Shown here piece by piece: positions 47,411 through 58,398 of a stretch of DNA of 64,000 nt. A program made the position numbers and the translations under genes. Positions within the stretch are counted from its first letter, which is position 1. Every line of letters starts with the position of its first letter. This DNA comes from Thuidium tamariscinum (taxonomy: Eukaryota > Streptophyta > Bryopsida > Hypnales > Thuidiaceae). Below the pieces are notes generated by a model. That model ran no database searches and had not been told where the DNA came from. It worked only from the letters and a program-made list of their open reading frames with translations. Where the stretch lies: positions 3,534,001 to 3,598,000 of the forward strand of contig OX344751.2 of the NCBI GenBank assembly GCA_947034885.2. The letters run 5' to 3'.

Positions 47411-48342
47411 TTAACCCCTAAAGGTTTTTGACTATGTTTTCACCAAAATTGCTCCAAAACTGTCATTTTTAGGATAACTATCAAATATTAGAAAAAAAAC
47501 ATTTTTAGAATAATGTAACCGTAGGATCTTAGAGTACACTAGTTTGAGAGCATGTACAAAAAATTTCAGAAAATTCCGCCATGTAGATTGTAAGATAAGA
47601 GTGTTTGAAGTTACAAAAATCCCTTTTTTACCACTGCGGAAATCCGGGCAGCTGTACTTCAGAAGGCCACATTTGTATGAAAAAATATTCAAAATGGTTG
47701 TTACTCTTTGGATTCATTCTTCAATTCAAGTTGACTACATGCTCAAAAAATTTCAAATCATTTCGAATTGTACAACATGTACAAAAAAAATAGTAAGTAG
47801 AGAGAAGTAGAGAATGATTCAAAACACTAAATGTTTAACAATTTATTTATTGAATTGAAAAATGCCAATCTCAATGGTTCAAATGTTGTAATAAACATTC
47901 TACACCCAATGTTGTTGTTGTTTTTCAAAAATATTGAAAATTGAGTAAAATAAAGGACTTCAAAGTTTATTTTAGAGTAGAGAATCCATAACTATCCGCA
48001 AACTAAAATTCTTCATAACTTTTGACTCATTAATCCAAATGGAATGATTCAAAGATTTCCACATATATATAAATCTATAAAACCAATTAAAAATTTTGGT
48101 TTCCAAAAAAAGTGATTTTTTTTAATCTGCCCGAACTGCCCGAGTTGAGAAACAAACAACATATTATGCAATAACTTTTCAACCATGTAGTCAAAAGTCA
48201 TGAAAATTGTTGGGCTTGAAAGATACTCCTCGTCCACACCTTCTATTAAATTTTGGTTCTGAAATATAGAAATCTCTAGTCACACGTACCTGCCCAAAAT
48301 CGCTATGTTGCCAAAAAAGCACTTTGGTCCTTTAGGGGTTAA
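47411..48342 (+). mobile_element. TTAA-flanked piggyBac-like element, 932 bp
   Basis: It begins TTAACCCCTAAAGGTTTTTG and ends GTCCTTTAGGGGTTAA. It is co-linear with the copy at 60662-61609, sharing ACTATGTTTTCACCAAAA, AGATTGTAAGATA-type and CAATGTTGTAATAAAC-type blocks and a right half with AACTTTTGACTCAT and CTGCCCGA. No long frame survives, so it is non-autonomous. Short frames at 47432-47810 are incidental. Confidence 0.75.
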
Positions 48343-48492
48343 GGGGACCAAAAAATTGAAGGGACTTATTGTAGAAAATAGTAGATGTTGAAAATAGGAT
48401 GTACAACAGCCAAACACTTCAATAACTATTGATGTATATCAAAGGTAGATGTTTACACAGTGTGAAATGTCAATTAATTAGTATGGATTCCC

Positions 48493-49145
48493 TTAACTCC
48501 TAAATGCCCAAGGCCTTTTTTGAGCTTCTAGGATTTGCTCTAAAGTGAACAAGAAATGAAAACTTTAAGATGAGCTTTATCAACTTTTTAAAAATTTAAC
48601 CATACAAATTCAAACTAGACATGTTAGAGATAATTTTAGTAAAGAAAACACAAAAATATCACTTCCAGATTGAAAAGTTATAATGTTTGATCATAAGGGT
48701 GTTAAATTGCAAAAGTGATGTGAAGTCTTTTAGTTCTCTTTTCACAAGTCAAATCTAAAAAGTTGGTGACAAAAAAAATATGAGGTGAAAGGGCCTAACT
48801 TACATAATCCCAATCAATTTAAAGCTTCTCAAAATCTAGTCTAAAATTTTCTTAAACAAATTTGTAAAGTGATTTTTTCTCCAAGATTTAGTGTATTTGA
48901 GGCTCATTTTCAAGAGTCCTCAACACTAGAGAAATCCAAGATTGCAATGGGTATCCATGCACAAAATCCTAAATAGAAAAATCATAGTCAATCATTTTCA
49001 AGATCAGGTTTTTGATGCTTAAAGTAGACTTCCAAAAGAATTCTTCAAAAATACAAAATATTAAAAATAGCAACTTGGTTAGATTTTCTTTAACTTCAAA
49101 GATTTGTAAACACCAAATTTTGGTGCCTTGGGCATTTAGGAGTAA
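48493..49145 (+). mobile_element. TTAA-type element, 653 bp
   Basis: Left end TTAACTCCTAAATGCCCAAG at 48493, right end GCCTTGGGCATTTAGGAGTAA, with the last TTAA mutated to GTAA. The terminal inverted match is about 18 bp. The inverted copy is at 6963-7583. It lies only 150 bp from the previous TTAA element. Non-coding. Confidence 0.7.
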
Positions 49146-50335
49146 AACCTCCTATTTGGTGTAAACAAATTTGGTTGCTTGAATGAATGGAATTAGGGCC
49201 AAATATAGGGTGACAAAAAATTGAGTTGGAGATAGAATTAGGTTGGTTTATCTTAACAATTTCATTCATTGAGAGAGGCAATGTATTTGGTTATATATTT
49301 TATTAAATATTAAGAACATCAATTTTGAATGGATTATTTTCTTCTTAATAATAACCTTGACTCCAAATTGATTAAAAAAAAACTCTCAACTCAAAATTTA
49401 AAATTATAAACACTAATAAAGCTCCACATTAAAAGAACAATTATTCCAAATGATGCTTTTGTATTGTATTTGAGCCAAAACTAACACAATTGTACTTGGA
49501 ATTATCCAAATCTAATACAAAACCATCATCTAGAATGTCTTTGTAGTATAGATTTCAAATAACAAAATTTGTAAACCATTTTCACTTTGAAAACACAGAA
49601 TTCATAAATATTTGATAATAAAAATTTATACCATTTTTTATACTTATTTGAACTTTTCAACCACCATGTGTTTGATATTAATTTGATGTAGTATAAAATG
49701 CAAATCTTCTACAACTTCGTGTGGGTCTTTTGTGCAAGATTTGTGAATTTTTTATATTTTGAAATCAAAGGTCAAAAGATATCATTCTATTCAGAGACTT
49801 TTAATTAAGGATTATAAAAGTTGTGTATTGTACTGGTCTTCAATTACAACTACAAAAGCAGAGGCAAAGTAATTGTGCTAATTTTACATATTTTACAAAA
49901 AAAATTGGAATTACAATGTACTTTCTATTCCACCTTCAAGGACCATAATTGGATGTTGTTAATACAATACAATATATACACGGATCCCACTTCAAAATGC
50001 TTCTTCTTTTACAATTGGATACACCAAATCTCTAATTTCTAATAAAAAAGAGCAAACTTATGCAAGTTATGACTTAAAAAACTTGTATAGTCAAGAACTA
50101 ATTGAAATCAAGCCATATGAAGCATTTAGAGGCTAAACCAAGCTATTTTTGTTGTACAATTTGAAATGCGATTTGAAATGCAAATAGGACATACTTTATT
50201 TGATATGTCTACAACTAGAAACTATAGGCTTCAATGTCATTGTTGTTTTTACCATGTATCAAAGGATTTACCATGGTGATTTTCTACTTGCTTACAATAC
50301 ATTCCTTCTATTCTACTAAAAAACTCCATTATTAA
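49146..50335. other. AT-rich intergenic DNA
   Basis: No gene or paired repeat end was recognised. The frame at 49821-50042 shows no domain. Confidence 0.5.
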
Positions 50336-52340
50336 ACTTGATTGTTGAGACAACATTAAGACTGTTGATTACAAAAGAGCTTGTTGTACGAAACAACTTC
50401 ATCAAGGCAAGTGCAGTGACCGGGCAACATTCCTCTCCTTGTAGTTTTTCACTTGCTTATATGCAACACCTTGTACTTGTTGTTCTCATTGTTTTTAATT
50501 GTTTGAACAATGCATTGCTACAAGGTGAGAAAGCTATTGTTTTGAATTTCTTGACTTCAAGGTCTTTGAATGTTGTAACAATGAGATCATCAAGCACATT
50601 CAAATATAGATTGTTTGTATGTCAAAACTTAAATGAGATGTCAAATCCATCTTTCTTGAAATCATTGATCAACTTAGTCTTATCCAAATATAGTCTTGCA
50701 TTGTCGAATTGCATATAGATCAAGTTGCTTGTCTTGCATGTCTAATTCTTCTACTATTTTTTTCACATAGGCAACAACATCTAGTCATGTATCATGTTCT
50801 TGATTTGTAGCTTGTCTAGTCATTGAGTGCATTTTGTTTCCATCGTGCCCCTTAGACATTAAATTCCTACAATTGCATTGTATTGGCTCTTAAAAGGCAA
50901 ATGGCCAAATGTCAGTCTTGCCATTCAAAAGGTGATTAGAATAAGTGTCATGTCAAGGCTAAGCAGTAGGGTTGTACATCACCTTTGTGATGAACCACTT
51001 ACTCTTGGTAGTGCAGTGACACTCTTCCTGACCATTGGCTAGGTGAAATTGTCTCCACAGGGAGGACACTCTCACTACATTTGGGGTACCCACATGCGGA
51101 AAAGTGATTTTTTGACCCCCTATTTACTTTGGATTAAACTATAATTTCATCCTACAATTTTGAGCTTTGTTTAAAAATGACTAAAGGTTTATATTGACAA
51201 AATTTTCAATTCCAAATAACATAAGATATGTTGTTTAGAAAGGGTTGAAAAATGAACTAAAATGACATGTTTTTCAACTAAAATATTTATAGAGATCACA
51301 TGAAGATGACTATTGCATCAATATTCAACCAAATTTAAACTTTCAATAGAAAGCTATTCTATAGAATTTTTTTTCATTTTTCAATTTTTTTTCCTTATAT
51401 AATATAGGGGTGTGAAAGTTATTTTCAGCTTTACAATGTATCTTTTTTCTTTAAAATTTATAACTAATTACTATTAGCATAAAAAAATACCAATAATTCA
51501 AAACATAAACTTTTAAAGTAGCCCAATCTATTCGTAATTTTTTTTTTTGGAAAAAAAAATTACATTTTAGGATGTATTACATGTATTACATATTCTACCG
51601 CACGTATGGTTCTAAAACACGAGGAGTGTCCCCCTTGTGATTGTCTTACATTCTTAGTGATATAGAACCACTTAGTCTTGGTAGTGTGGTGATGCTCTTC
51701 CTAACCATTGGCTAGGTGAAATTGTCTCACATTCTTAGTGATATAGAACCACTTCTTGTCCCAGTGGATGTTATATAGTCATCATGAATTCAAATTGCAC
51801 CGTCTAATCTAAGTGCAATATACAATAGTGTACACATTCAATCTCATTATCATTCTTCAAATAAGGCTTAATTGCATTTGAATGAGGTTTGATCACCTTG
51901 TCATCCCTAATTATGTGGTGAACCATGGTTTTATTCATGTTTATATGGTTTGCGAGTGACGAAATTTGTAAGCAAGATGGCCTTTACAAATTCTAAATCT
52001 AACTAGTGATTGCTTCTTTCTTTGAGCTTGACCATACTTGTATATTGATACATTTGCCATGAGGTTTCTTGCTTCTTAAGACTCCTATCCAAGCTTGAAA
52101 ATCTAGTAGATTGCTATAGGATCCATATGGAACTTTAATTAAGGTGACTTCTTGTGCCACACTTGGGATGAACTTGTTGTGATCATTAGTAGAACATTTT
52201 GTCAATAAGACCTCCTATATTACTTTGCATTGATCATTCATCAATTTGGACTTTTGTATGGAGATTGCAACATCTCCACCAATAATGTTGGAGCTGATAG
52301 GGACACCTTTGATCACTTCAATGCATTTGGTATTAGGCTC
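50336..52340 (-). pseudogene. Dead plant mariner-like transposase
   Basis: Pieces in order on the minus strand match plant mariner-like transposases. At about 51900 it reads MVHHIIRDDKVIKPHSNAIK. At about 51745-51780, YNIHWDKKWFYITKNV retains the first catalytic Asp. At about 50650-50690, IYMQFDNARLY retains the second. At about 50590-50620, NNLYLNVLDDL stands where SPDLNVLDL is expected, so the third Asp is lost. Stops and frameshifts are frequent. It carries a tandem duplication of about 84 bp (51648-51752) and is split by an inserted element at 51056-51639. The frames at 51999-52205 (minus) and 50338-50718 (plus) belong to this remnant or are its shadow. Terminal repeats were not located. 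Confidence 0.75.
51056..51639. mobile_element. hAT-like non-autonomous element, 584 bp
   Basis: It begins CACAGGGAGGACACTC and ends GAGTGTCCCCCTTGTG, inverted with one gap. A second inverted block (ACCCACATGCGG against CCGCACGTATGGT) lies further in. An 8-bp direct repeat ATTGTCTC/ATTGTCTT flanks it (51048-51055, 51640-51647). Removing the insert restores the mariner sequence seen in the tandem copy at 51720. CA...TG ends, CAGGG and an 8-bp duplication point to hAT. Confidence 0.8.
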
Positions 52341-52486
52341 CATTGGAGTTCCCGCATCTAATTCATGAAGGTCCACTTTGAAAATCATATATTAAGATTT
52401 CTTTGATAGCATTCACAAATCTATGCTTAAAATGATACTTTTGATATAAATTTTGGTGCCAAAACAAAGTTGTTTAAGCGAGAGAA

Positions 52487-52678
52487 CACTAGTAGAAAAC
52501 GTAGGAATTTTGACAAAATTCTGTTGATTTGGTCGCGTTGTTCCGGTCACTATTTTGTTGATTTCAACAGAAATCTGTTAGAATTAACAGATTTATGTTG
52601 AAATCAATAAAATAGTGACCGGAACAACGCGACCAAACCAAAAAAACTCTGTCAAAATTCCTACGTTTTCTACTAGTG
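52487..52678. mobile_element. CACTA-type foldback MITE, 192 bp, TSD GAA
   Basis: It is a nearly perfect palindrome with ends CACTAGTAGAAAACGTAGG and its complement. Arms share TTGACAAAATTC..., GGTCGCGTTGTTCCGGTCAC and GATTTCAACA. GAA is duplicated at 52484-52486 and 52679-52681. The low divergence between arms suggests recent origin or strong constraint by symmetry. Confidence 0.9.
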
Positions 52679-53417
52679 GAATTTTAAATAAACCTAACAT
52701 ATGCACTAAGGAAACTTCATCTTATGATTTGTTGGTGTACAAATGAAAAATAGATATAATCCCTTGAAGGAAAGATTTTTAGGAGCTTTTTAGTAGGGTA
52801 GAGGGAGTATTGGATAAGTAATTTGCATAGTCTCCATAAATTTCTCTAAATTCATGTACATTTCAATAGTTTCAATGATATTTGTCATATATAGATGTAC
52901 ACTTAAGAACTTTTGGTTTTAAATGTTTATAGCAAGACTTAGGTAAAGAATAAATATGTTGTGTTGTCATGACACATTGATATGAATTAGATGGTTGTTG
53001 CTAATGTAGCAACAATAAAAAAAATCAATTACTTTTTACATAAACCAAAATATTCAAACCAATTGGGATAATCAACATATATTTAGAGTTTTTATGTAAA
53101 AACGGACACCAAATTTTCTTATATTGTGTGTAATTTGTCAACATGAAGAGCATGGCTAGTAAATCCTAGCATGTAGGTTGAAGTAGGTATCACTATAGTT
53201 TCTATACATTATTCATCAATAGTTACAATGTCTTTTCAATGTAAATAGAATTGTAGTCTAAAGTCGTTATGTCAATGCCAACTTGCCAAGAACAATACCA
53301 AAAGTAATATTGTAGCGACATTATATTAGTATTTATTATATTCATAAAATTTTAGTACAAACAACAATGAACATTTTAGTGGTCATTTTTTCATTGATTC
53401 AATGCTCAAATTGCATG

Positions 53418-53422
<5 letters not shown>

Positions 53423-53470
<48 letters not shown>
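53423..53470. repeat. (TA)24 microsatellite
   Basis: Uninterrupted TA dinucleotide run. Confidence 0.98.
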
Positions 53471-53471
<1 letters not shown>

Positions 53472-54603
53472 TACTACTAAAATAGTGTGGAGCACTACAT
53501 TTATTTAATCTAATATCAAAGTTCAAACTTGTTTTGGAATTTTCAACTTAAATATAAGTGGAAAATTGGATGCATTTAGGTGTAGATACCTTAAAGTTAG
53601 AAGTTCACTAGGGCACAATCAATGAAATTGAATGTTTTACAATTGTGTATATATATATAATCAACAAATAAGTCATAATAAGGAAGAATTTGACATTGAC
53701 AAGTTAATTAAAAAGATATCAAAACAAAGAGAAGGAACCTAGATAATTTCTTTATTATATGGAAATATGGAAAAACTTGAATTATTTTTCTTTGCATGGA
53801 TTCAAATGACATCTTGCTTTCATTCCTAAGTTATTTTGTATGAATCACAAGAAGTGAATGAATAATAAATTCACTCATCTACACGAGGTAGAAGGAGGCC
53901 TTTTACTCTATACAGACAAAGCCTTTGACTATAGTGTCTGACCTCAAAGTCAATCATTTTGTTAGTTCATTTTGGCCAATAAACATAAATAAAATTTAAT
54001 TTGGTTTCAAAAATGAAACCACCAGTCTTCCATTTGTCATGAAAATTTCAATTTCAATTTTTTTTGGAAATATTTGAAATTGCAATGGATTTTTGAAAAA
54101 TAAATAAATAAAATCACTATTAAATTCAAAAGAAATTCAAAATACCTAAAAAAATTCACTGTTGGTGCAAATTACAATATCAAACATTATTGTGAATAAA
54201 AATGTTGTACCACTTTATATTCAAAAACTTGTCTGTAGATTTTCAATTTCAATATACAATAAAACAATTATTTTTAAGATTTAAAAAAATTTGAAACAAA
54301 ATAGAATCTAAACTTGAAAAGCTTATTTTAATTTGGTTTTAAAAGGAAATGAATTATTTTGAATGAATCAAATATTTTAAAGCTAAATTGCATTGTAAGT
54401 AACCAATATAATCTATACAAAATATGCAATGATACTATCTTCTTAAAAGATGCAACCACCCTAGTTTGCATTTGCACCCCCCCTCCCCTTCTCCAAAAAT
54501 TTATAAGTCGTTGATATTTTTTTTTAAATAGTGATCTTCGAAATCACCATTGATTTCTCAAAAAAATCACAATCCGTTAATCTTGTGAGATTTAATCTCA
54601 ACC

Positions 54604-54700
54604 GTCCAAATATGGATACAGATATAGTACTAAATACATATACAGTACACATCCAAATACGGATATAGTACTAAATACACAGACTGTATTGAATACATAT
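54604..54700. repeat. Imperfect tandem repeat, period 47 bp
   Basis: GTCCAAATATGGATACAGAT at 54604 recurs as ATCCAAATACGGATATAGTA at 54651, both followed by TAGTACTAAATACA. Further degenerate pieces follow to 54760. Confidence 0.6.
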
Positions 54701-54932
54701 AGTGAATATGTGTATTGAACACATGTACTGAATAGATATACGGATAAAACCCATATTGATTGTCCATCCTATAACCTTCTAGAAATTATAAGAGGTGTGT
54801 GTGTGTGGGGGGGAGATGCAAATTTTAAAATTTTTAATTTTTAATAAATTTTTTTTTTTTAAATAGTTTGTTTGGGAGTGGGGTCGGGGGGGGGGTTGAG
54901 TTAATAATTAAAAAATTAATTAATTTAAAATT

Positions 54933-54979
54933 CTTTTGGGTGGATAGTGAGGCATGATGCCTCACTATCCACCCAAAAG
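54933..54979. repeat. Perfect 47-bp palindrome
   Basis: Two 23-bp arms, each CTTTTGGGTGGATAGTGAGG plus CAT and its complement, meet around one central base. No mismatch is present. It is not flanked by an obvious target duplication. Confidence 0.95.
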
Positions 54980-55022
54980 ATGGCACTCACTATAATTGTG
55001 TCTATCTTTGTAGCATTGCCAT

Positions 55023-55241
55023 CACTAGAAAAAAACCATGTTAAAATCCCTGAAAACACGTCACGTAGTTTATGTTGAGTTCCTGTATCGAAACGCAGTC
55101 AAAATGCAAAAAAACACAAAAGAAATGCTTTTTTAGTTGTTTTTTGCGTTCTGACTGTATTTTGACTGCGTTTCAAAATAGGAACTCAATATAAACTACA
55201 TGACGTGTTTTCAGGGATTTTAACATTGTTTTCTTCTAGTG
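55023..55241. mobile_element. CACTA-type foldback MITE, 219 bp, TSD CAT
   Basis: Ends CACTAGAAAAAAACCATGTT and the complement of CACTAGAAGAAAACAATGTT. The arms continue with AAAATCCCTGAAAACACGTC and GAGTTCCT..., and meet near 55130. CAT is duplicated at 55020-55022 and 55242-55244. Confidence 0.9.
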
Positions 55242-56186
55242 CATATTTTTACAATAAGGTACCTCAAACTACCTTATAAATAGCTTCTATTGGAACAAAG
55301 CCTCTTTTCCTTTGATTTAGAGTCAATAACTAAAAATAATAATTGTTTGAGATTTAACACAATTGTCATCAACAAAAGTTGTACAAAAATATAAGAGAGA
55401 CCATACATTTTTTTTAAATAATAATACTTTGATCATTTGGGTTTTAACAACATTATTAGCTTTGAAGCTGTAACTTGGGTTGTAGGCTCATTCATAGAGT
55501 ACTTTAAACTAATATTTATAAGTGTTTACCTTTGGATATATAAAAATCAAAATAATAATCTACTCATTTGGGGTTGAATGTAAAATTTGGCTTCTATTCT
55601 ATGTTATTCATAACATTGAATAACCAAGCAATGGTCTTCTTCATGCTAAGAATGTATTATGCCTCCCTAGATGCCCAATAAAGAATTGTTCATTAATGCA
55701 AGGATTGGAGTTGGCTATGGAGCAATATAAGACAATTTTGTTTGATTTGGGCATCTTCTTTTCAAGAATGCAAAAAAGACCCTTATCTCATTAGTAAACA
55801 ATGCAAAGATTCTATTACATGAACCTAGAATTACAAATACACGAGTATAGAAATTAATAAACATCTTTTAATAGATTGTAAGGTATCTATTTATTCAAAT
55901 ACCTATACTCCATCCCATAGTCCATAGGCTTACATTACCATACTCAAATGCTAGTGTCTTTGATAAACCATATCATGTTTTGTTTGTATTTCCAACGTAC
56001 TTTAGAGTCTTCTATTAGAGTAGTTTGCATACAATAATTTTTTGTTTTTTTCCTTAGATAAAAAAGATTACTAATTTTTTTTTGACACAAATGAGGCCAA
56101 ACTCCATTGCAAAACATTAAAGTACAAACTTGCCAATCACATAAGGTAATTTAGAGCTCCAAATTTTTAGCACCATAAGCTTAAGG
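55242..56186. other. Intergenic DNA
   Basis: Nothing recognised. Confidence 0.45.
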
Positions 56187-56846
56187 TAGACTAGCCTAAT
56201 TCTGTTTGCAACCCATTTTTGTCACCCTATATTTGGCCCGATTTCCACCCATGCCACCATCCAAATTTGTCGAGGAGTGAGCCAATTCTCTCTAGAAATT
56301 TGACAAAATCAGTGCATATATGTCATTTAGGGTAACATGACAATAGCTAATTAGAAAATACTTAGATGCTTATAGAGACATAAGAAGGTTCATGACCCTA
56401 GTCTTGAGCACTTTGTAATTTAGGTCTGTACACTTCAAAAATTCATAGAAATTACAATTTCAATCAGAAAATTATAATTCTACTTGGATTCGATTCGTAA
56501 AACATGTGCACCTCTAAAAAAAAGTAGACCAACCTTATTCCGTCTGCAATCCATTTCCATCCCCAAACATTTGGCCCCATTTTCACTCATTCCACCATCC
56601 AAATTTGTCCAGAAATGAGCCAATTCTGTCTAGAAATCTGACAAAATTAATGCATTTATGTCATTTAGGACAACGTGGCAATAGTTGATTGGAGAATACC
56701 TAGATACTTATAGAAACATAAGAAGGTGGTTATGGGTGGTTATTAGGATGTTCATGACCCTAATCTTGAGCACTTTTGTAATTTAGGGCTGCACACTTCA
56801 AAATTCACACAAATTACAATTTCAATCAGAAAATTATCTTGTGGCT
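56187..56846. repeat. Tandem duplication, 338-bp unit
   Basis: TAGACTAGCCTAATTCTG at 56187 corresponds to TAGACCAACCTTATTCCG at 56525. Both units contain CCACCATCCAAATTTGTC, GAGCCAATTCT and CAATTTCAATCAGAAAATTA. Divergence of perhaps 10 percent and small indels show that it is not recent. Confidence 0.85.
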
Positions 56847-56908
56847 GGTGCCTTGTACCTTTATTTCTAGCAATGAAATTCCGTTTCATTTGTTTCAAAA
56901 AAAAAAAA
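56838..56908 (+). mobile_element. 5'-truncated SINE-like retroposon with poly(A)
   Basis: A 59-nt body ending CAATGAAATTCCGTTTCATT plus TGTTTC and a run of 12 A is flanked by TCAGAAAATTAT on both sides (56826-56837 and 56909-56920). The unoccupied site survives in the first tandem unit near 56460 (TCAGAAAATTATAATTC). A related tail is at 57590-57637. Confidence 0.8.
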
Positions 56909-56920
56909 TCAGAAAATTAT

Positions 56921-57062
56921 AATTCCACTGGGATTTGATTTGTAAAACATGCACGCACCTCTGGAAAAATATGTGTCCCTCTTAGAATTGTGATTCCACT
57001 GGGATTTGATTTGTAAAACATGCACGCACCTCTGCAAAAATGTGTGTCCCTCTTAGAATTGG
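56921..57062. repeat. Tandem duplication, 71-bp unit
   Basis: AATTCCACTGGGATTTGATT at 56921 recurs as GATTCCACTGGGATTTGATT at 56992. The two units are almost identical, with CATGCACGCACCTCTG and TGTGTCCCTCTTAGAATT. Confidence 0.9.
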
Positions 57063-57589
57063 CCCCAAGATCACTCAGTCAGATTGCAAGTCAGGGTGGT
57101 AATAGGGTGTTCTACCTTAGCAACATTTGAAAAGAGTCAAAGTTCTCACTTCACAGGCAGGGTCCCTTGTGTACTGGCACCTGGCACCATTGAATCGCAA
57201 GTGAAAGGGGTCCTGGTACACTTTCCCTCCAACTGTACTGATTTGCATATTATCATCTTCTGCAAAAAAAAAATTTATATTAATTTTAATTTTAATTTAA
57301 TTTTTTTAATTTTTTTTGGGGGGGGGGACAAGGCCAGTGGGGGAGGGACGGTGACCAATAAGGAAAGAAAAAAATCCAAAGGGAAAAACAACCCATCTGG
57401 TCCTCTGGGTACTACTGTAGTCCTGCAATTTTGTAGCCAGTACAGCAAATTGAGAGCAATTCTCACACTGGTTTGACTGGCACAACCGACTTTGACTACT
57501 TACTTGAGTCAGGGCTGTTCAACTGAATTAGGAGGAGGCAGTTACTGTCACTATGATATGTCCTCAAGAAAAAAAAATTGAAAAAAAAC

Positions 57590-57637
57590 TGATTTTACTC
57601 TGGCAATGAAATTTCATTTCATTTGTGCCAAAAAAAA
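57590..57637 (+). repeat. Second SINE-like 3' tail
   Basis: CTGGCAATGAAATTTCATTT and CATTTGTGCC followed by eight A match the end of the retroposon at 56838-56908. Flanking duplications could not be assigned with certainty. Confidence 0.55.
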
Positions 57638-58354
57638 TTATTTCTTTCTTTACCCCCACCTTACCCTGTGAGCTGAAAAAATGACATAAATTAAATTAAG
57701 ACAAAGTCACTCTGTATCCTACCTTATTTGTAATTTTCAGGTGGGATGGGGTTTGACATTTGATATGGGATATATCCCAAAGTTCTTATCTGTGTCCATA
57801 TTGTATAGTATTCTATATTCATATGTAGTCTCCAAGTTGTTTGATGAGATCAACAACATTGGAAGAGGCTAAGGAGTGTTTTTAAAACAAAAAAGCAACA
57901 TCTCTCAATTTTTGGAAGACAGGGGTGGAGGTGGGGGAGGAAATGGCACGATAGGATGTGTTGCCTCTTTTCGATACATAGGACATAGTTAGTCAATTGA
58001 ATGGCTTTCAAGTTTTTTGTTTGATTATTGGTAAAGCCACATCCTCCCCAGAATATATCATGTATGGAATGAAAAAATATGGGCAGGATGTTAAGTTAAT
58101 GAAAGTAGTCATTGTTCATGTGTTTTAAATCAAAAAAAAAAAAAAAGTGTTCATTTGAAGTCAACATTTTTACCCTTGATGAAACACTCGAATTTTCTAT
58201 TTGCCACCCATAATAAAAATTTTAATCCAATTTTGATTCTAGAGGTTCCAATTTAGTCAAGAGTTAAAATGAATGTAGGACACTAAGCAACCATAAAATA
58301 GAGGTAAATGTTTTTTTAAGTCAATCCTTAGTTGGATGTAAAACTTTGAATGAC

Positions 58355-58398
58355 AACTTTATTCCCTAAAGTTTATTCAAAGTTTAGGGAATAAAGTT
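58355..58398. repeat. Perfect hairpin, 16-bp stem
   Basis: AACTTTATTCCCTAAA and TTTAGGGAATAAAGTT are exact complements separated by 12 nt. The CCCTAAA core recalls the TTAA-element termini, but no TTAA flanks it. Confidence 0.85.

Larger units (their letters stand above)
52682..55022. other. AT-rich intergenic DNA with simple repeats
   Basis: No gene was found. It contains a (TA)n tract, a 47-bp tandem repeat and a perfect 47-bp palindrome, listed separately. Confidence 0.5.

Noticed and set aside
54450-54830. Possible element with inverted TTTGCA...CCCCCC ends
   Set aside because: The similarity is largely due to C/G runs and a GT microsatellite, and no target duplication was found.
57084-57476. 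130-codon frame on the plus strand
   Set aside because: It crosses long T and G homopolymers and has no domain-like sequence or gene context.
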